Positions 15,474 to 23,199 of a DNA stretch of 34,221 nt are shown piece by piece. The stretch comes from JANNOG01 sp050329415 (GTDB lineage Bacteria; Actinomycetota; Actinomycetes; Actinomycetales; JBBAYJ01): contig JBHJOS010000111.1 of assembly GCA_050329415.1 (NCBI GenBank), positions 1 to 34,221 on the forward strand, read 5' to 3'. Positions within the stretch are counted from its first letter, which is position 1. Every line of letters starts with the position of its first letter. The position numbers were made by a program, and so were the translations under genes. A model generated the notes under the pieces. It made no database searches, was not told the DNA's origin, and worked only from the letters and a program-made list of their open reading frames with translations.

Positions 15474-16318
15474 CTGCGATTCCCTCCCTGACGCTCAACG
15501 ACGGCACCGCCATCCCCCAGATCGGCTTCGGGGTGTGGCAGGTCGACCCCTCCGACACGGTCCGGGTGGTTACCGCCGCCCTCGAGGCCGGCTACCGGCA
15601 CATCGACACCGCGCAGATGTACGGCAACGAGAAGGAGGTCGGCGAGGCCGTCCGCGCCTCCGGCCTGCCGCGGGAGGAGGTGTTCGTCACCTCCAAGCTC
15701 AACAACGGCTTCCATCGCCCGGACGACGCCCGGCGCGCGTTCGACGGCACGCTGGCGGACCTCGGGTTCGACCACGTCGACCTGTTCCTCGTCCACTGGC
15801 CGCTGCCCACCCGCTACGACGGCGACTACGTGTCGACCTGGCGGACCTTGGCGGAATTCCGTGCCGACGGCCGGGCGCGGTCCATCGGGGTGTCGAACTT
15901 CCAGATCGCGCACCTGGAGCGGCTCGCCGCCGAGACCTCGGTGACGCCGTCGGTCAACCAGATCGAGCTTCACCCGTACTTCCAGAATCGGGCCGTCACC
16001 GACTTCGGCACCAGCCGCGGCATCGTCACCGAGTCCTGGTCGCCGCTCGCCCAGGGCGCGGCGCCCGGCGATCCGGTGATCATCGGCATCGCCGAGCGGC
16101 TGGGCCGGACCCCCGCCCAGGTCGCGTTGCGGTGGCACCTGGACAAGGGCTACGTCGTCTTCCCGAAGTCGGTCACCCCCGAACGCATCCGCGAGAACCT
16201 CGCGAGTGTCGACGTCGAGCTGACCGCCGCGGACCTCGCGGCGATCGACGCCCTCGACCGCGGGGGGGCGGGCCGGATCGGGCCGCATCCGGACAGGTTC
16301 GACTACGTCCCGCGCTGA
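15470..16318 (+). CDS. Aldo/keto reductase (2,5-diketo-gluconate reductase-like)
   Basis: A 282-residue NADPH-dependent reductase. The catalytic tetrad of the superfamily is complete: D46 and Y51 in HIDTAQMYGNE, K76 in VTSKLNN and H109 in LFLVHWPLP. The cofactor-binding region has the usual VFPKSVTPERIRENL. Proteins of this type reduce aldehydes and ketones, including diketo sugars and methylglyoxal; the physiological substrate is uncertain. It begins at ATG 15470 within the DUF4126 stop codon (4-base overlap), and a VOC protein gene follows after 50 bases on the same strand. Confidence 0.92.
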   Translation: MTAIPSLTLNDGTAIPQIGFGVWQVDPSDTVRVVTAALEAGYRHIDTAQMYGNEKEVGEAVRASGLPREEVFVTSKLNNGFHRPDDARRAFDGTLADLGFDHVDLFLVHWPLPTRYDGDYVSTWRTLAEFRADGRARSIGVSNFQIAHLERLAAETSVTPSVNQIELHPYFQNRAVTDFGTSRGIVTESWSPLAQGAAPGDPVIIGIAERLGRTPAQVALRWHLDKGYVVFPKSVTPERIRENLASVDVELTAADLAAIDALDRGGAGRIGPHPDRFDYVPR

Positions 16319-16368
16319 CACGCCCGGCGGTGCTGGACGCGGTGGCCGGACAGGCGTGTGATCCCGTC

Positions 16369-17139
16369 ATGAGTACACGAGACACCGCCTGGCCGGCCGG
16401 CACGCCGTGCTGGACCGACCTGGCCGCCCCCGACGTCGGTGCCGCCCGCGCCTTCTACGGTGCGGTCCTCGGCTGGACCTTCACCGAGACCGGCGAGGAG
16501 CACGGCGGCTACGTCATGGCGGAGGTGGACGGGTCGTCGGTCGCCGGGATCGGCCCGCAGCAGGACGGCTCGCCGACCGCCTGGACCCTGTACCTGGCCA
16601 GTGACGACCTCGACGCGACGGCCGAGGCGGTGACGGCCGCCGGCGGGGCCGTCGTCGCGCCCGCCTTCGACGTCGGCGACATGGGCCGGATGATCGTCGC
16701 GACGGACCCGAGCGGGGCCGCCTTCGGGGTCTGGCAGGCCGTGCGGCACGTCGGCGCCGAGCGGGTCAACGAACCGGGCGCTCTGACCTGGGAGGATCTG
16801 CGATCCACTGACCCCGAGGCGGCGCGTGCCTTCTACGCCCGGGTCTTCGGTTTCCGTGCGGAGGACGTCGAGGGGGCGCCCGACGACTACCGGATGTTCG
16901 CCCTGCCCGGCGGGGAGGGACTCGGTGGCATCGGCGGGATGATGGGCCAGGACGGCCTGCCGTCCCACTGGCTGGTGTACTTCGGCGTCTCCGACGTCGA
17001 CTCGGCCGTCACCGTCGCCGAGTCGCACGGCGGGAGGACGCTCGCGCCGGCGATGGACCACCCGTACGGCCGGATGGCCGCCCTCAGCGACCCGGCCGGC
17101 GCCGTCTTCTGGCTCGTCGGGGTGCCAGCGGCCGCCTGA
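16369..17139 (+). CDS. Two-domain VOC (glyoxalase-fold) protein, Cfp30B-like
   Basis: A 256-residue protein with two vicinal-oxygen-chelate modules: residues ~10-120 (GTPCWTDLAAPDVGAARAFY to SGAAFGVWQ) and ~130-254 (GALTWEDLRSTDPEAARAFY to GAVFWLVGVP). The arrangement and many motifs (W-x-DL, AFD-GDMGRM, ATDP-GA-FG-WQ, H-VNE-G-L-W) match mycobacterial Cfp30B, a protein implicated in handling reactive aldehydes such as methylglyoxal. Metal-ligand positions are partly non-canonical, so enzyme activity is not assured. Placement just behind an aldo/keto reductase fits aldehyde detoxification, but that link is inference. It converges on korB with only 13 bases between the stops. Confidence 0.9.
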   Translation: MSTRDTAWPAGTPCWTDLAAPDVGAARAFYGAVLGWTFTETGEEHGGYVMAEVDGSSVAGIGPQQDGSPTAWTLYLASDDLDATAEAVTAAGGAVVAPAFDVGDMGRMIVATDPSGAAFGVWQAVRHVGAERVNEPGALTWEDLRSTDPEAARAFYARVFGFRAEDVEGAPDDYRMFALPGGEGLGGIGGMMGQDGLPSHWLVYFGVSDVDSAVTVAESHGGRTLAPAMDHPYGRMAALSDPAGAVFWLVGVPAAA

Positions 17140-17152
17140 GGATCCACCGACC

Positions 17153-18271
17153 TCAGTCCACCGTCCAGGTGTCGGGCCCGGCGACCAGGGCGGCGAGGTC
17201 GTCGTCCGTGGCGGGACCGCCGGCCCCGGCCACCGCGGCCTCGACCTGGTCGCGGACCAGGTCGTCGTACGTCGGCCGGGCGACGCTGCGGAAGATCCCG
17301 ACAGGGACGTGGCTCAGCGTGACGTCGTCCAGGCGGCTCAGCGCGAACGCCGCCGCCGGGTCGTCGGCGCCCGGGTCGTGGACCACGGGAACGCGTCCCT
17401 CCGCCTCGGCCCGGGCGGCGGCCAGCACCTCGACCCCGCCGCCGTCCGGGCGGGCGACGACGACCCGGTCCCGGCCCTGCGGCCCGCCGAAGGTCACCGG
17501 CTCCCCGGCCCGCAGCCGGACCAGGCGGCCCCGGGACTCGTCGCGGTCCTTGAGGACGTCGAAGGCGCCGTCGTTGAAGATCGGGCAGTTCTGGTAGATC
17601 TCCACCAGCGCCGTGCCCCGGTGCTCGGCCGCCGCCCGCAAGACCTCGGTGAGGTGGGCGCGGTCGGAGTCCAGGGTCCGGGCGACGAACGTCGCCTCGG
17701 CGCCCAGTGCCAGCGACACCGGGTTGAAGGGGGCGTCGGCCGAGCCGACCGGCGTGGACTTGGTGACCTTGCCGGACTCCGACGTGGGGGAGTACTGGCC
17801 CTTCGTCAGCCCGTAGATGCGGTTGTTGAACAGCAGGATCGTGAGGTTGACGTTGCGGCGCAGGGTGTGGAGCAGGTGTCCCGCCCCGATGCTCAGGGCG
17901 TCGCCGTCCCCGGTGACGACCCACACGTCGAGGTCCGGGCGCGCCACCGCCAGGCCGGTCGCGAAAGCCGGCGCCCGGCCGTGGATGGAGTGCACCCCGT
18001 AGGTGTCGAGGTAGTACGGGAACCGCGACGAGCACCCGATCCCGGAGACGAAGACGATGTTCTCCCGCCGCAGCCCGAGGTCCGGCAGGAACCCCTGGAC
18101 CGCGGCGAGCACGGCGTAGTCACCGCAGCCGGGGCACCACCGGACCTCGGCGCCGGCCGTGAAGTCCTTGCGGGTGAGGGTCTCGCCGGGGGCGAGGGTC
18201 GGGACGCCGGCGAGGCCCGAGATCGCGCCCGTCGGGCCGACGGTGGGGGTGCCAAGGCTGACGGTGCTCAT
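17153..18271 (-). CDS. korB: 2-oxoacid (2-oxoglutarate):ferredoxin oxidoreductase beta subunit
   Basis: A 372-residue subunit that binds thiamine diphosphate and one 4Fe-4S cluster. Cluster ligands are visible as C46 and C49 in RWCPGCGDY, a third in SGIGCSSRFPYY and a fourth in YQNCPIFND. The TPP-binding stretch is VVTGDGDALSIG followed by LLFNNRIYGLTKGQYSPT. With KorA it would convert 2-oxoglutarate and CoA to succinyl-CoA with reduction of ferredoxin, replacing or supplementing the 2-oxoglutarate dehydrogenase complex; pyruvate as substrate cannot be excluded from sequence. The ATG at 18271 has GGAGG 4 bases away. It follows korA after 91 bases. Confidence 0.93.
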   Translation of the reverse strand: MSTVSLGTPTVGPTGAISGLAGVPTLAPGETLTRKDFTAGAEVRWCPGCGDYAVLAAVQGFLPDLGLRRENIVFVSGIGCSSRFPYYLDTYGVHSIHGRAPAFATGLAVARPDLDVWVVTGDGDALSIGAGHLLHTLRRNVNLTILLFNNRIYGLTKGQYSPTSESGKVTKSTPVGSADAPFNPVSLALGAEATFVARTLDSDRAHLTEVLRAAAEHRGTALVEIYQNCPIFNDGAFDVLKDRDESRGRLVRLRAGEPVTFGGPQGRDRVVVARPDGGGVEVLAAARAEAEGRVPVVHDPGADDPAAAFALSRLDDVTLSHVPVGIFRSVARPTYDDLVRDQVEAAVAGAGGPATDDDLAALVAGPDTWTVD

Positions 18272-18362
18272 CGCCTCCAGGGTAGGTCAGCCTCACCCGG
18301 CCTCCGCGCGGGCGTCCCGTCCCGCGGTCCGGCGCCGGACGGACCCGGACCTGCGAGCCCGC

Positions 18363-20273
18363 TCAGGCGGTCGACGGGACCGGGGCCAGGGCGCCGATGA
18401 CCTCGACCAGCTCGCCGGAGGTGAACGGCAGCCCCCGCACCGACGTGTGGCTGGTGACATCGACGAGGTACCGGCCGCGCAGCAGCAGGGCCAGCTGGCC
18501 GAGGTTCATCTCGGGAACCAGCACCTGCGGGTAGGCACGCAGCACCTCGCCGAGGTTCGCCGGGAACGGGTTGAGGTGGCGCAGGTGGGCCCGGGCCACC
18601 CGCAGCCCGGAGCGCCGCGCCTCCCGCACCGCCGCGGCGATCGGGCCGTAGGTCGAGCCCCACCCGACGACCAGCACGTCGGCGCGCTCGGCCGCCGCCG
18701 CGCCGGGGTCGTCCACCGTGAGGTCCGGCACCTCGACGCCGTCGACCTTGGCCTGGCGCAGCCGCACCATCCGGTCGTGGTTGTCCGGATCGTAGGAGAT
18801 CTCGCCGGTGCCGTCCGCCTTCTCCAGCCCGCCGATCCGGTGCGCGAGGCCCGGCGTGCCGGGCAGGGCCCAGGGCCGGGCGAGTGTCTCGGGGTCGCGG
18901 GCGTAGGGCAGGAACGGCCCGCCCGCGTCCCCTTCCGGTGCCGGCGCGACACCGGGGTCGAGCCGCGGCAGCGCGACGACGTCCGGCAGCCGCCACGGCT
19001 CCGAGCCGTTCGCCAGGTACCCGTCGCTCAGCAGGATCACCGGGGTCCGGTACCGCACGGCGATCCGCACGGCCTCGATCGCGGCGTCGAAGCAGTCCGC
19101 CGGGGTCGCCGCGGCCACCACTGGCAGCGGCGCCTCGCCGTGGCGGCCGTACAGCGCCTGGAGCAGGTCCGCCTGCTCGGTCTTCGTCGGCAGACCGGTG
19201 CTCGGCCCGCCGCGCTGGACGTCGCACACCACCAGGGGCAGCTCCAGCGCCACCGCCAGGCCCATCGTCTCGCTCTTGAGCGACATCCCGGGCCCCGATG
19301 TCGTGGTGACGCCGAGCGCCCCGCCGTAGGAGGCGCCGAGCGCAGCTCCGATGCCGGCGATCTCGTCCTCCGCCTGCAGCGTCGTCACCCCGAACCGCTT
19401 GAGGCCGCTGAGGGTGTGCAGGATGTCGGACGCCGGGGTGATCGGGTACGACCCGAGGACGAGCCGCAGCCCGGCCTTGTGGGTGGCCGCCACCAGACCG
19501 TAGGCGAGGGCGACGTTGCCGGTGACGTTGCGGTACCGCCCGGTCGGCGCCGGGGCTGGGGCCACCTCGTAGCGGATGGCGAACGTCTCGGTGGTCTCGC
19601 CGAAGGCCCAGCCGGCCTCGAGCGCCCGCAGGTTGGCGGCGAGGATCTCCGGCCGCTTGGCGAACCGCCGCTGGAGGAACGCTCGGGTGGTCGCCGTGGG
19701 CCGGGAGTACAGCCACGACAGCAGCCCGAGGGCGAACATGTTCTTGGCCCGCTCAGCGTCCTTGCGGCCGAGTCCCGACCCGGCCAGCGCCTCGACGGTC
19801 AGCGACGTCAGGGGGACCGCGTGCACCTGGTAGGACTCCAGCGAGCCGTCGTCCAGGGGCGACTCCGGGTAGCCGACCTTCGCGAGGTTGCGCCTGGTGA
19901 AGGCGTCGCGGTCGACGACGACCGTCCCGCCCCGCCTCAGGTCGCCCAGGTTGGCCTTGAGCGCGGCCGGGTTCATCGCGACGAGGACGTCAGGGGCGTC
20001 GCCGGGGGTGAGCACGTCGTGGTCGGCGAAGTGGAGCTGGAAGCTGGAGACACCGGGCAGTGTGCCCGCAGGAGCACGGATCTCGGCCGGGAAGTTCGGC
20101 AGGGTCGCGAGATCGTTCCCCAGCGCCGCCGTCTCGGCGGTGAACCGGTCGCCGGTCAGCTGCATGCCGTCGCCGGAGTCGCCGGCGAACCGGATGACGA
20201 CACGGTCAACGGCCTTGACGGGAACGCCGGCCAGGCCGTCGGTGGCGGGTGGGTCGAGCGGGGGAGTCGCCAT
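18363..20273 (-). CDS. korA: 2-oxoacid (2-oxoglutarate):ferredoxin oxidoreductase, fused gamma-alpha subunit
   Basis: A 636-residue polypeptide. Residues ~20-210 are the gamma domain (VVIRFAGDSGDGMQLTGDRF, then NFPAEIRAPAGTLPGVSSFQ). Residues ~240-630 are the alpha, pyrimidine-binding part, with LGSYPITPASDILH, LQAEDEIAGIGAALGASYGG, TTTSGPGMSLKSE and VQRGGPSTGLPTKTEQADL. This matches the KorA architecture of actinobacteria. The ATG at 20273 fits the family length; its ribosome-binding site is not obvious (GGAAGGGG lies about 20 bases upstream), so the exact start is moderately certain. The upstream minus-strand sequence carries two GGGTGTGGC repeats. korB follows in the same operon. Confidence 0.92.
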   Translation of the reverse strand: MATPPLDPPATDGLAGVPVKAVDRVVIRFAGDSGDGMQLTGDRFTAETAALGNDLATLPNFPAEIRAPAGTLPGVSSFQLHFADHDVLTPGDAPDVLVAMNPAALKANLGDLRRGGTVVVDRDAFTRRNLAKVGYPESPLDDGSLESYQVHAVPLTSLTVEALAGSGLGRKDAERAKNMFALGLLSWLYSRPTATTRAFLQRRFAKRPEILAANLRALEAGWAFGETTETFAIRYEVAPAPAPTGRYRNVTGNVALAYGLVAATHKAGLRLVLGSYPITPASDILHTLSGLKRFGVTTLQAEDEIAGIGAALGASYGGALGVTTTSGPGMSLKSETMGLAVALELPLVVCDVQRGGPSTGLPTKTEQADLLQALYGRHGEAPLPVVAAATPADCFDAAIEAVRIAVRYRTPVILLSDGYLANGSEPWRLPDVVALPRLDPGVAPAPEGDAGGPFLPYARDPETLARPWALPGTPGLAHRIGGLEKADGTGEISYDPDNHDRMVRLRQAKVDGVEVPDLTVDDPGAAAAERADVLVVGWGSTYGPIAAAVREARRSGLRVARAHLRHLNPFPANLGEVLRAYPQVLVPEMNLGQLALLLRGRYLVDVTSHTSVRGLPFTSGELVEVIGALAPVPSTA

Positions 20274-20413
20274 GGATCTGCCGTGGCCCCTTCCGAGGAG
20301 GACACCCGAATGGTAGGCGGCCACACCCGGTGCCACACCCGCGGGGGCGGACCGGTCGGCGGCACGTCCACGTCCCCGGCCGCCCGCCCCGCCCGGAGGC
20401 CGTCGAGGGGCGC

Positions 20414-20443
20414 TGGACATGGTGCGCGCGAGAGCGCCATAAT
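20414..20443 (+). promoter_or_regulatory. Promoter of the Phd/RelE pair; probable leaderless mRNA
   Basis: TGGACA (20414-20419), an 18-base spacer and CATAAT (20438-20443) form a good housekeeping promoter. Transcription would begin about 7 bases later, on or next to the ATG at 20451, so the mRNA may be leaderless. Inverted repeats GGCGCT/AGCGCC and GGACAT/ATGTCC interleave with the promoter and are candidates for autoregulatory operators. Confidence 0.6.
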
Positions 20444-20444
20444 C

Positions 20445-20732
20445 ATGTCCATGTCGATGACGGTTCCTCTCGCCGATGCGCGGAACCGCCTGTCGCCTCT
20501 CGTGGCGTCGGTCGAGTCGACGCACGAGCGGGTCGTCATCACCAGGAACGGCCGCCCGGCCGCCGTCCTCGTCGCCGTCGACGACCTGGAGGGCCTGGAG
20601 GACACGTTGGAGATCCTCTCGGAGCCGCACGAGGTGGCCGCGATCCGGGAGGCCCTGGCGGACCCGGCCCGCTACACGCTCGATGACATCCGTCGGGATC
20701 TCGAGGCGAGGGAGTCCCGGCAGGTCCCGTGA
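20445..20732 (+). CDS. Antitoxin of Phd/YefM (RelB-partner) type
   Basis: A 95-residue antitoxin if read from the first ATG; ATG codons at 20445, 20451 and 20457 alternate with serine codons (M-S-M-S-M). The conserved sequence starts VPLADARNRLSPLVASVEST, then HERVVITRNGRPAAVLVAVDDLEGLEDTLEIL, the Phd/YefM DNA-binding and dimer fold. The C-terminal third (residues ~65-95) is the flexible toxin-binding tail. ATG 20451 is favoured as the true start because the promoter places the transcription start there. The stop overlaps the toxin start by 4 bases (GTGA). Confidence 0.9.
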   Translation: MSMSMTVPLADARNRLSPLVASVESTHERVVITRNGRPAAVLVAVDDLEGLEDTLEILSEPHEVAAIREALADPARYTLDDIRRDLEARESRQVP

Positions 20733-20989
20733 CGTATCGCCTGGAGTTCACCGGGTCCGCCCGTCGCCAGCTGAACACCATGCCCGAGCGCGTCGTCCAC
20801 GCGGTCATCGAGTTCTGTGCGGGCCCGCTCGTCGAGGAGCCGCGCCGGGTCGGCAAGCCGCTCACGAACGAACTGACCGGGCTGTGGTCGGCTCGCCGGG
20901 GCGAGTACCGCATTGTGTACCGGATCGACGACGACCGCGTGGTCGTCGAGGTCGCACGGGTCCGCCACCGTGCCGACGCCTACCGTTGA
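20729..20989 (+). CDS. RelE/ParE-superfamily mRNA-interferase toxin
   Basis: An 86-residue RelE-fold toxin, expected to cleave mRNA in the ribosome. It begins YRLEFTGSARRQLNTMPERV, has the central GLWSARRGEYRIVYRIDDDRVVVEVARVRHRADAY typical of RelE (read in segments), and retains the basic residues and C-terminal Tyr used in catalysis by the family. The GTG start lies in the antitoxin stop, so synthesis is coupled. Nothing suggests that it is broken. Confidence 0.9.
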   Translation: MTYRLEFTGSARRQLNTMPERVVHAVIEFCAGPLVEEPRRVGKPLTNELTGLWSARRGEYRIVYRIDDDRVVVEVARVRHRADAYR

Positions 20990-21047
20990 CGGCGTGGCGC
21001 CCGGCCCTGCCCACGCCGGCGCCCGGCGGCCGGCGGCCGGGATCACC

Positions 21048-21073
21048 GGAACCCTTGCCACTCAGCCCGCGTT
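21048..21073 (+). promoter_or_regulatory. ECF-sigma (SigR/SigH-like) promoter before htpX
   Basis: GGAAC (21048-21052), exactly 18 bases, then GTT (21071-21073). This matches the known SigR/SigH thiol- and heat-stress promoter pattern GGAA-N18-GTT. Transcription would start about 30 bases before the htpX start. The match is short, so chance is possible, but the gene it precedes is a stress protease. Confidence 0.5.
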
Positions 21074-21112
21074 GACCGGGCGACGAAGCACTCTCGAGGG
21101 AGGGAACCGGTC

Positions 21113-22003
21113 GTGACCGGCCGCCAGCACTTCAACGGACTCAAGACCGCCGCCCTGTTCGGCGGGATCTTCGCCGTGCTCGTCCTCGTGGGGGCACTGC
21201 TGGGGCAGGTCCTGCCGGGCGGCAGCACGCTGTGGATCGTCGGAGCGTTCCTGCTGGGCCTGGCCGTCACCGGCTACGGATACTGGAACTCCGACAAGAT
21301 CGCGATCCGGGCGATGCGGGCGCGGCCGGTCACCGAGCGGGAGCAGCCCGCCATGCACCGCATGGTCCGCGAGCTGGCCGCGACGGCCGGGCAGCCGATG
21401 CCCCGGCTGTACGTCTCGCCGACCATGGCGCCCAACGCCTTCGCCACCGGCCGCAACCCGGAGAACGCGGCCGTCTGCTGCACCGAGGGGATCCTGCGGA
21501 TCCTCGACGAGCGCGAGCTGCGAGGCGTGCTGGGGCACGAGCTCATGCATGTCTACAACCGCGACATCCTCACGTCGTCGGTGGCGGCTGCGATCGCCGG
21601 TGCCATCACCTCGCTGGTCAACATCGCCTACTTCGCGTCGATCTTCGGCGGCGGGAACAACGAGAACCGCGCCAACCCGCTCGTGCTGCTGTTCACGGCG
21701 ATCGCGGCGCCGTTCGCCGCGACACTGATCCAGCTCGCCATCAGCCGGACCCGCGAGTACGACGCCGACGAGGACGGGGCGCGCCTCACCGGCGATCCGC
21801 TCGCCCTCGCCTCGGCGCTGCGGAAGATCCACGCCGGTACGCAGGCCCTGCCGCTGCCGCCGGAGCGCCAGATCGAGAACTCCGCCCACATGTTCATCGC
21901 CAACCCCTTCCGGGGCGGTGGCGTCGCCGCACTGTTCGCCACCCACCCACCGATGGAGCAGCGGGTGGCACGGCTGCAGGCCATGGCGGGTCGGCGCGGC
22001 TGA
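21113..22003 (+). CDS. htpX: HtpX-type membrane zinc metalloprotease (M48)
   Basis: A 296-residue inner-membrane protease for quality control of membrane proteins. Two N-terminal helices (LFGGIFAVLVLVGALLGQVL and LWIVGAFLLGLAVTGYGYW) precede the catalytic domain. The zinc site HELMH is at residues 142-146, and the third ligand is E215 in SRTREYDADEDGA. Two further hydrophobic segments (VAAAIAGAITSLVNIAYFAS and LVLLFTAIAAPFAATLIQLA) match the family. It ends with the conserved FATHPPMEQRVARL. GTG at 21113 has a strong GAGGGAGGGA site just before. The gene is alone on its strand behind an ECF-type promoter. Confidence 0.95.
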   Translation: MTGRQHFNGLKTAALFGGIFAVLVLVGALLGQVLPGGSTLWIVGAFLLGLAVTGYGYWNSDKIAIRAMRARPVTEREQPAMHRMVRELAATAGQPMPRLYVSPTMAPNAFATGRNPENAAVCCTEGILRILDERELRGVLGHELMHVYNRDILTSSVAAAIAGAITSLVNIAYFASIFGGGNNENRANPLVLLFTAIAAPFAATLIQLAISRTREYDADEDGARLTGDPLALASALRKIHAGTQALPLPPERQIENSAHMFIANPFRGGGVAALFATHPPMEQRVARLQAMAGRRG

Positions 22004-22146
22004 GCGCCGGGCTGCGAGCTGCTTCGACCGGGACGGCCCGCCCGGGTCGCCGTCGCCCGCCCGGGTCGCCGTCGCCGGGCCCGCCCGCCCCGCCCGCCCC
22101 GCCCGCCCGGGTCGCCCGGGTCGCCGTCGCAGGCCGGATCTCCTCA

Positions 22147-22191
22147 CCGAGGTCGTTGCAGAGTGCAACCTGCACTGTGCAAGGACCTCGG
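22147..22191. promoter_or_regulatory. 45-base palindrome with nested TTGCA/TGCAA motifs
   Basis: Two 21-base arms (22147-22167 and 22171-22191) are inverted copies with two mismatches and a 3-base loop (ACC). The outer part is CCGAGGTC. The inner part contains TTGCAGAGTGCAA and TGCACTGTGCA, themselves palindromic. It lies 143 bases after htpX and 333 bases before the thermonuclease gene. It may be a terminator of htpX or an operator with two overlapping half-sites; the nested symmetry favours protein binding. Confidence 0.65.
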
Positions 22192-22330
22192 AGCGATGAG
22201 TGTCGCGCTGCGCTGCGCTGCGCTGCGCCGTGGCGTCGCCGTGGCCGGTGGCCGGCGGCCGGTGGCTGGCGGCCGGTGGCCGGTGGCCGGGAGGGAGACG
22301 GGCCGGGACAGGGCGGGGACGGAGACGGGC

Positions 22331-22418
22331 GGGACGGGGCCGCGACGGAGACGGGACGGGGCCGCGACGGAGACGGGACGGGGCCGCGACGGAGACGGGA
22401 CGGGGCCGCGACGGAGAC
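22331..22418. repeat. 22-bp tandem repeat, four perfect copies
   Basis: Four identical head-to-tail copies of a 22-mer that starts GGGACGGGGCCGCGACGG. A partial, diverged unit precedes it (from about 22310). Two helical turns per unit and complete identity point to recent expansion by slippage or unequal exchange. It lies about 105 bases upstream of the thermonuclease start. Confidence 0.93.
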
Positions 22419-22524
22419 GGGGGCCGGTCGCCGGGCCGGTGGCCTCGACGGGTGGTCCCCGGGCAGTCTCGCGGCGAGCGGTGGGGTGGGCCACACCGGC
22501 GGGGCGGCAGGCAGACTGACGGTC

Positions 22525-23160
22525 GTGCGCGACCCGAGCCGACGTTCCCGTGGCCGGATCCGTCGTCCGCCGGTGGGGATCCTGCTCGCGCTCGGCGGGT
22601 TCGTCCTCCTTGCCGTCGTGGCCGTCCAGTGGGCGGGTCTGGAGGCGCGGGAGGAGGCCGTCGAGGGAGCGCTGGAGGACATCCCCGGCCCGGACGCCGA
22701 CACGGTGACCGTGTCAGGCGTCGCGCCCGCGCCGGATGCCCAGGAGGTGAGGGTGGTCCGGGTCGTCGACGGCGACACCCTCGTGGTGGCCGGTGACGGC
22801 GGTCCGGTCGTCGACGGCGGCGAGGTACGGGTCCGCCTGCTGCTCCTCGACACCCCCGAGGTCGACGGCCCGGACGCCACCGAGGAGTGCCTGGGACCCG
22901 AGGCGAGCGACTTCGCCGCGGAACTGATGCCCGAGGGCTCGACCCTGCGCCTCGCCCTCGACGAGGCGTCCCAGGACGAGTTCGGCCGGACCCTGGCCTA
23001 CGCCTGGACCGAGGACGGCACCTTCGTGAACGAGGCGATCGTGCGCAACGGGTACGGCTACGCCGCGCTGGTCGCGCCGAACGACGAGCACGTCAGCGTG
23101 ATGCTGGCGGCTGAGGACGCGGCCCGGGAGGAGCGTCGGGGGGTCTGGGGCGCCTGCTGA
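22525..23160 (+). CDS. Membrane-anchored thermonuclease (SNase-like)
   Basis: A 211-residue protein with a basic N terminus, one helix (VGILLALGGFVLLAVVAVQW, about 17-36) and a staphylococcal-nuclease domain outside the membrane from about residue 74. Family motifs are VVRVVDGDTLVV (calcium-binding D82/D84), VRVRLLLLDTPEV with catalytic R104, E120/E121 in DATEECLGPEAS, and R155 in DEFGRTLAYAW, so the active site is complete. It ends EERRGVWGAC. GTG at 22525 is the start that gives an intact anchor; the ribosome-binding site is weak. A role in degrading extracellular DNA or RNA is likely. It is 39 bases before the next gene on the same strand. Confidence 0.88.
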   Translation: MRDPSRRSRGRIRRPPVGILLALGGFVLLAVVAVQWAGLEAREEAVEGALEDIPGPDADTVTVSGVAPAPDAQEVRVVRVVDGDTLVVAGDGGPVVDGGEVRVRLLLLDTPEVDGPDATEECLGPEASDFAAELMPEGSTLRLALDEASQDEFGRTLAYAWTEDGTFVNEAIVRNGYGYAALVAPNDEHVSVMLAAEDAAREERRGVWGAC

Positions 23161-23199
23161 GGGGGCGACGTCCGGGCACGGGATCACTACCGTGGCGCC

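Larger units (their letters stand above)
22004..22524. other. 521-bp non-coding, repeat-rich spacer
   Basis: No credible gene. In order it holds: two tandem copies of the 19-mer CCCGCCCGGGTCGCCGTCG (22037-22074); a run of CCCGCCCCG-like units to about 22110; a 45-base palindrome (22147-22191); four CGCTG pentamers (22206-22225); GGCCGGTG-type units (22241-22290); and four copies of a 22-mer (22331-22418). An open frame from the ATG at 22196 exists but is only a translation of the repeats. Confidence 0.8.

Noticed and set aside
18159..20400. Long plus-strand open frame over korA
   Set aside because: It is antisense to korA, which has full domain structure. Only its last ~95 codons, after 20445, are real (the antitoxin).
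22147..22191. CIRCE heat-shock element
   Set aside because: It contains GAGTGC-like text after htpX, but lacks the TTAGCACTC-N9-GAGTGCTAA layout and is downstream of, not before, the heat-shock gene.
22331..22418. Possible CRISPR array
   Set aside because: The four 22-mers are directly adjacent with no spacers and no cas genes; this is a simple tandem repeat.
22196..22519. Small open frame in the repeat spacer
   Set aside because: It has a possible ribosome-binding site, but the product is only translated repeats with no stable sequence features.
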